The position numbers and the translations under genes were made by a program. The notes beneath the pieces are model-generated. The model did not search any database. It had not been told where the DNA came from and saw only the letters and a list, made by a program, of their open reading frames with translations. A DNA stretch of 64,000 nt from Serendipita indica DSM 11827 (taxonomy: Eukaryota; Basidiomycota; Agaricomycetes; Sebacinales; Serendipitaceae): assembly GCA_910890315.1 (NCBI GenBank), contig CAJVGD010000015.1, positions 434,001 through 498,000 of the forward strand, read 5' to 3'. Shown here in pieces: positions 61,002 through 64,000 of this stretch. Every line of letters starts with the position of its first letter. Positions within the stretch are counted from its first letter, which is position 1.

Positions 61002-61849
61002 ACACCGCTGGGACCAGGTTTGCTGGTTATCCAGAGACGGATGGGTCTAAGCTCGGTTATGTTGCTCTGACGAAATGACAAGATCCCGTAAAGAGCCATG
61101 ATTGTAGCTGCCATCCAATTGGTCTATTTCTTTTCACGCCAGGGCCAAGTACCCTAAAATAAGCCGACAGTGTCGGCTGTCGCTCACCAACAATGATGTC
61201 AGTTCTGGACGGCTCCTAATGCAAGGACGAGGAGAAAGGGACTCACTCGAATGACAGAGTTACTCAGGTAGAACGGGAACTGACTCAAATGGGTTCGGTT
61301 TGTGATATCCGAGTGAAAAATCCATAGGGCTCGACCATCTATACCCCAAGCAGTGATAACGCCGGGGCACGGGATATGCATCGAACAGATTCAAAGCTCC
61401 GTATATCGACATCAACTCGGAGCCGCCGTCGTGGCGCCAAGATCTGTCCAATCCGTTACGCTTAGGCAAAAAACCCTCCATAACAGGAGCGGATCCAACT
61501 TCTACACAAGTTTTCCCCTATAAAAATGTGATCAATGTCGGTCTGAAGGTGCGTTTTGTAGATTACTGGCCCGTGCTAGGAAGCAACAGTGAAAAATAAA
61601 GTCGAAGATGGCCGTTTATGGCGCTCGAGTTTACTCACAAATATACATAGTCATTTCATTTCTTGATAAATCCACCCGGGTCGGGGCCGTGAACTTGGTT
61701 CAGTCGTAGTTAGGCCCAGACTCGCGGGATTTGTCGCCGAACTGCAAGTCAGGCGCTGCTGGACTGTAGTAAATCCATGCTGACAGATGCAAATATTTCT
61801 ATTATAAGATATAAAAGACCGAGTGGAGAATAGTACACGGGCCGGGTGG
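61002..61849. other. Promoter of array copy 12 and intergenic space
   Basis: Includes the palindrome at 61162-61178. No gene seen in the rest. Confidence 0.4.
61162..61178. promoter_or_regulatory. Palindrome, array copy 12 promoter
   Basis: Arms AGCCGAC and GTCGGCT around AGT, 165 bp upstream of the copy 12 ATG. The outer bases of both arms changed together relative to copies 5 and 7, so pairing or symmetry is kept. Confidence 0.6.
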
Positions 61850-62040
61850 ATATGAAGTCAGCCATAGTGTCTATCTAATCCGAGTGCAGACATCCTTCGA
61901 GCTTTTTGATACACGACTGACAGTATAGTACCATCAGACACCCTCGGATTGCGATTGCACGTTATTGCCGTGGGTAGGCTATAAGTATCAACGGACAACG
62001 AGCCCTCCAGGGTGGCCATTGATAGATCTTGTAAGACCTA
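61850..62040 (-). pseudogene. Last-exon relic of a subfamily B DUF6533 gene
   Basis: Reads TLEGSLSVDTYSLPTAI with flanks like the C-terminal tails of copies 5, 7 and 12. No other exon remains. It ends next to the duplicated SFM1 fragment. Confidence 0.6.
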
Positions 62041-62121
62041 ATAGAGTGGTTCCCTCATAATGACCGATGAACGAATACATAGCCTCCGGATTCAGTGGAA
62101 GGAGTATTATTTCAGATCCAA

Positions 62122-62310
62122 GATCATCCTACAATCAAGCTCTCGAAGACGGATTGTCGAGATGCCATTTCGTGAGTAATTTCTTTCCTTACATCTGCAA
62201 CCATTGAGTCCGTCGAGGATACAATGTAAAGATGAAGGACCACATCTTCCTGCCGGCATGAAGCAATAGCTCCACGACGACCTGAACGGAGGGTTTGACA
62301 ATTAGCATCA
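62122..62310 (+). pseudogene. Duplicated 3' end of SFM1, broken
   Basis: Keeps DHPTIKLSKTD, MPF at a donor site (gtgagt), and LPAGMKQ with DDLN.GFDN, matching the last two SFM1 exons. A small indel and an early stop are present and no upstream exons exist, so it cannot encode the enzyme. Confidence 0.75.
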
Positions 62311-62846
62311 GGAAACCGACTCTACTATGATACTCAGGTAAATTAGTAATGGAGAGGCGCCACTTTGCCTCCTTGTGGCCCGCTACCTCAGTCTATCTCT
62401 TCTACGCGTGCGCCGTCCTTGACCGTTTCAACCGCAACATCGTCATCGAGGAGCGCCATATCGGTATCAACGTTCTCATTTGCTACCGCGATGAGGACTT
62501 GCGCCCAGACCGAGCACAATGGGTGATAGTTCCATAAGAATAAGAGAACGAGCGCCGCAAACGCCGGCAGGTTCTCTCGAACCTCCCAGCGAGGAAAAGT
62601 GGCACTGTCCTCGTCTTCGTAGGGCATGAGCCCACAGCTGGCCAGAAATTCTCGGAGAAGATCAGGAGGGATCGAGATGACGACTCTTTCGATAACTCGC
62701 TGGCAGAATGCTTCCATGGCGAAGAGGTTTTTGGAGAGCTTATCCATGTCCTCCCGTAGCCTGTTCTCCATTGCGTTTGAGACAGCTCGCAGATCTGCTC
62801 CTCGCAGGTCTCGAGTAAGCGGTGAGAGCAGTTTGAACGCGTCTGT
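62122..62846. repeat. Right copy of the 0.7-kb flanking duplication
   Basis: Counterpart of 58749-59444. Here the SFM1 part is the broken one and the reversed gene is the full one, the opposite of the left copy. Confidence 0.75.
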
Positions 62847-64000
62847 GTCTAAATGCATCCCACGTTCGACCAATCTGCTAGCTAGCACCTCCTTGGATAT
62901 CCCCTCGAGATTGCGACCTGTGCCTAACTTTGGCCTCTTGAGCGCGAGTGCAGGACCCAGCGCGTCAGGTTTGGCCATCTGAGAGCCGGAACATGCGTTT
63001 GATGAACGGGAGGACCATTTCTCCCGCTTGAAGAATTGTCCGGTCCGTTTCCTTCGAAAACTCGCGCACCGGGAGACCCATCCGGAGGCGCCATCTGTTA
63101 TAGAAGAATTCGGCGTTCGAATCCGCTTGTGACGTGGTTGGGCGATTTCCATTGAATACGTCCGAGCCATGTATATGGAGAAAACCCTCCATCTGAGGCC
63201 ATGCCGGGATATCGAGCTGAGTTTCGCGCATCGCATTATAGCTAGGTACTGTAAGAATGGATATCCTCAACGAGGTGATGGACATACACATGCGCGACAG
63301 CAATAAACATTCCACCTTCGTTGTACGCTAGATTCGTCAATAGGTAATAGGCCTCATCGAGAGTTTGTGGATACGTACTTCGGGCCCCATATCGTAGCGA
63401 TTCTGTTAGTAGGTGCGTAGCTCTTGAGCCCCATGTCCACGGACTAAGGCAAATATCCGCTTTTGGCGATGTAAGGGCAACGGCAGTCTTGCTGAATTCG
63501 AACGAGACGTCTTGCGCAATACGGATTCCAACGAGGCGGCCAAAATCTCCCATGCCTTCTTGCCAGACGCCGCGTGAAGCCAGCGATTTGGAAGCGTGAG
63601 TTCGCCTTTCTGATATTGCTGGGATGTCGTCGTCGATGGGAGAAAGTACCATGGTCGGAGTCAGTGCAAAAGAGGTGACGTGCTTCTTGAGTGTTTGGCA
63701 CGATAGCCAGCTCATATATTTGTAAATCTTCTTCCCGAGCAACGCAACGCTCTCTTGATATGGAAAGTCGATGTTGAGGGTAATGGCGGATATGTCTAGG
63801 TAGAGTTGGGAGGCGAATAGGAGACATGGTTTGACGTGACTATGCACAACAATAGTCGAGTTAACCTGCTGCGGCTCGTCCGAATTGTTGAAGCATTCTT
63901 CTTCCGACTCCGTCAGTTGTCGCAATCGAGGAATCGATGGAGTTGGGGCTCTGACGCCAGAGCGAGCCAGTTGGGTAAGCGTACTATGGATGATCAGAGC
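62388..64000 (-). CDS. Unrecognised protein, 3' part, runs off right edge
   Basis: Exons 64000-63316 (open to the edge), 63248-63070 and 62978-62388 join in frame through two GT-AG introns of 67 and 91 nt. The sequence is soluble-looking: PCLLFASQLYLDISAITLNI, DFGRLVGIRIAQDVSFEFSK, SPWTWGSRATHLLTESLRYG, then a helical C-terminus (LLSPLTRDLRGADLRAVSNA) and a hydrophobic LVLLFLWNYHPL segment before an acidic end. I recognise no domain. It converges on SFM1-derived sequence, and its own 3' end is duplicated at 59039-59444. Confidence 0.7.

Noticed and set aside
1-64000. tRNA, rRNA, CRISPR or bacterial-type operon features
   Set aside because: None seen; the intron-rich structure is eukaryotic throughout.

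Overview
The window looks like a basidiomycete (Agaricomycetes) chromosome segment. Genes are split by many short introns of about 45-90 nt with GT-AG and a few GC-AG ends. The gene families (NACHT-WD40 NLR-like proteins, F-box/LRR proteins, 7-TM DUF6533 proteins, a DUF3602/Par32-like protein) fit a Rhizoctonia/Thanatephorus-type genome best. That organism call is inference from family content; no database search was possible.

Layout. 1-19.4 kb: an F-box gene cut by the left edge (minus), a NACHT-WD40 gene (plus) split by a 6.8-kb tyrosine-recombinase retrotransposon of the DIRS order (Ngaro/PAT-like; 6607-13431), the displaced 3' end of the NACHT-WD40 gene, and two more F-box genes (minus). 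21.6-25.8 kb: two further F-box genes on opposite strands. 25.8-30.4 kb: gene-poor, with one small candidate membrane-protein gene. 30.4-34.1 kb: a 1190-residue Ser/Pro-rich protein of unknown function. 35.0-36.0 kb: a five-exon DUF3602 (Par32-like) gene.

36.2-62.1 kb: a tandem array of DUF6533-type multi-membrane-span genes. I count eleven nearly full copies (ten minus, one plus), one truncated copy and one last-exon relic. They fall into three sequence subfamilies by their C-terminal tails. Four members of one subfamily carry a palindrome, CCGAC-N3-GTCGG, 150-170 bp before the start codon. Inside the array sits SFM1 (SPOUT protein-arginine methyltransferase), whose 3' end and downstream convergent neighbour are duplicated on both sides of one array member. 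62.4-64.0 kb: the 3' part of an unrecognised gene that runs off the right edge.

The array and the F-box and NLR genes are fast-evolving accessory families. The SFM1, Par32-like and 1190-residue genes are the more conserved, housekeeping-like part. The strongest unusual signals are the shared palindrome in the array promoters, the duplication block around SFM1, an in-frame tandem exon duplication in one F-box gene, and the very young retrotransposon insertion just after the last WD40 blade of the NLR-like gene.
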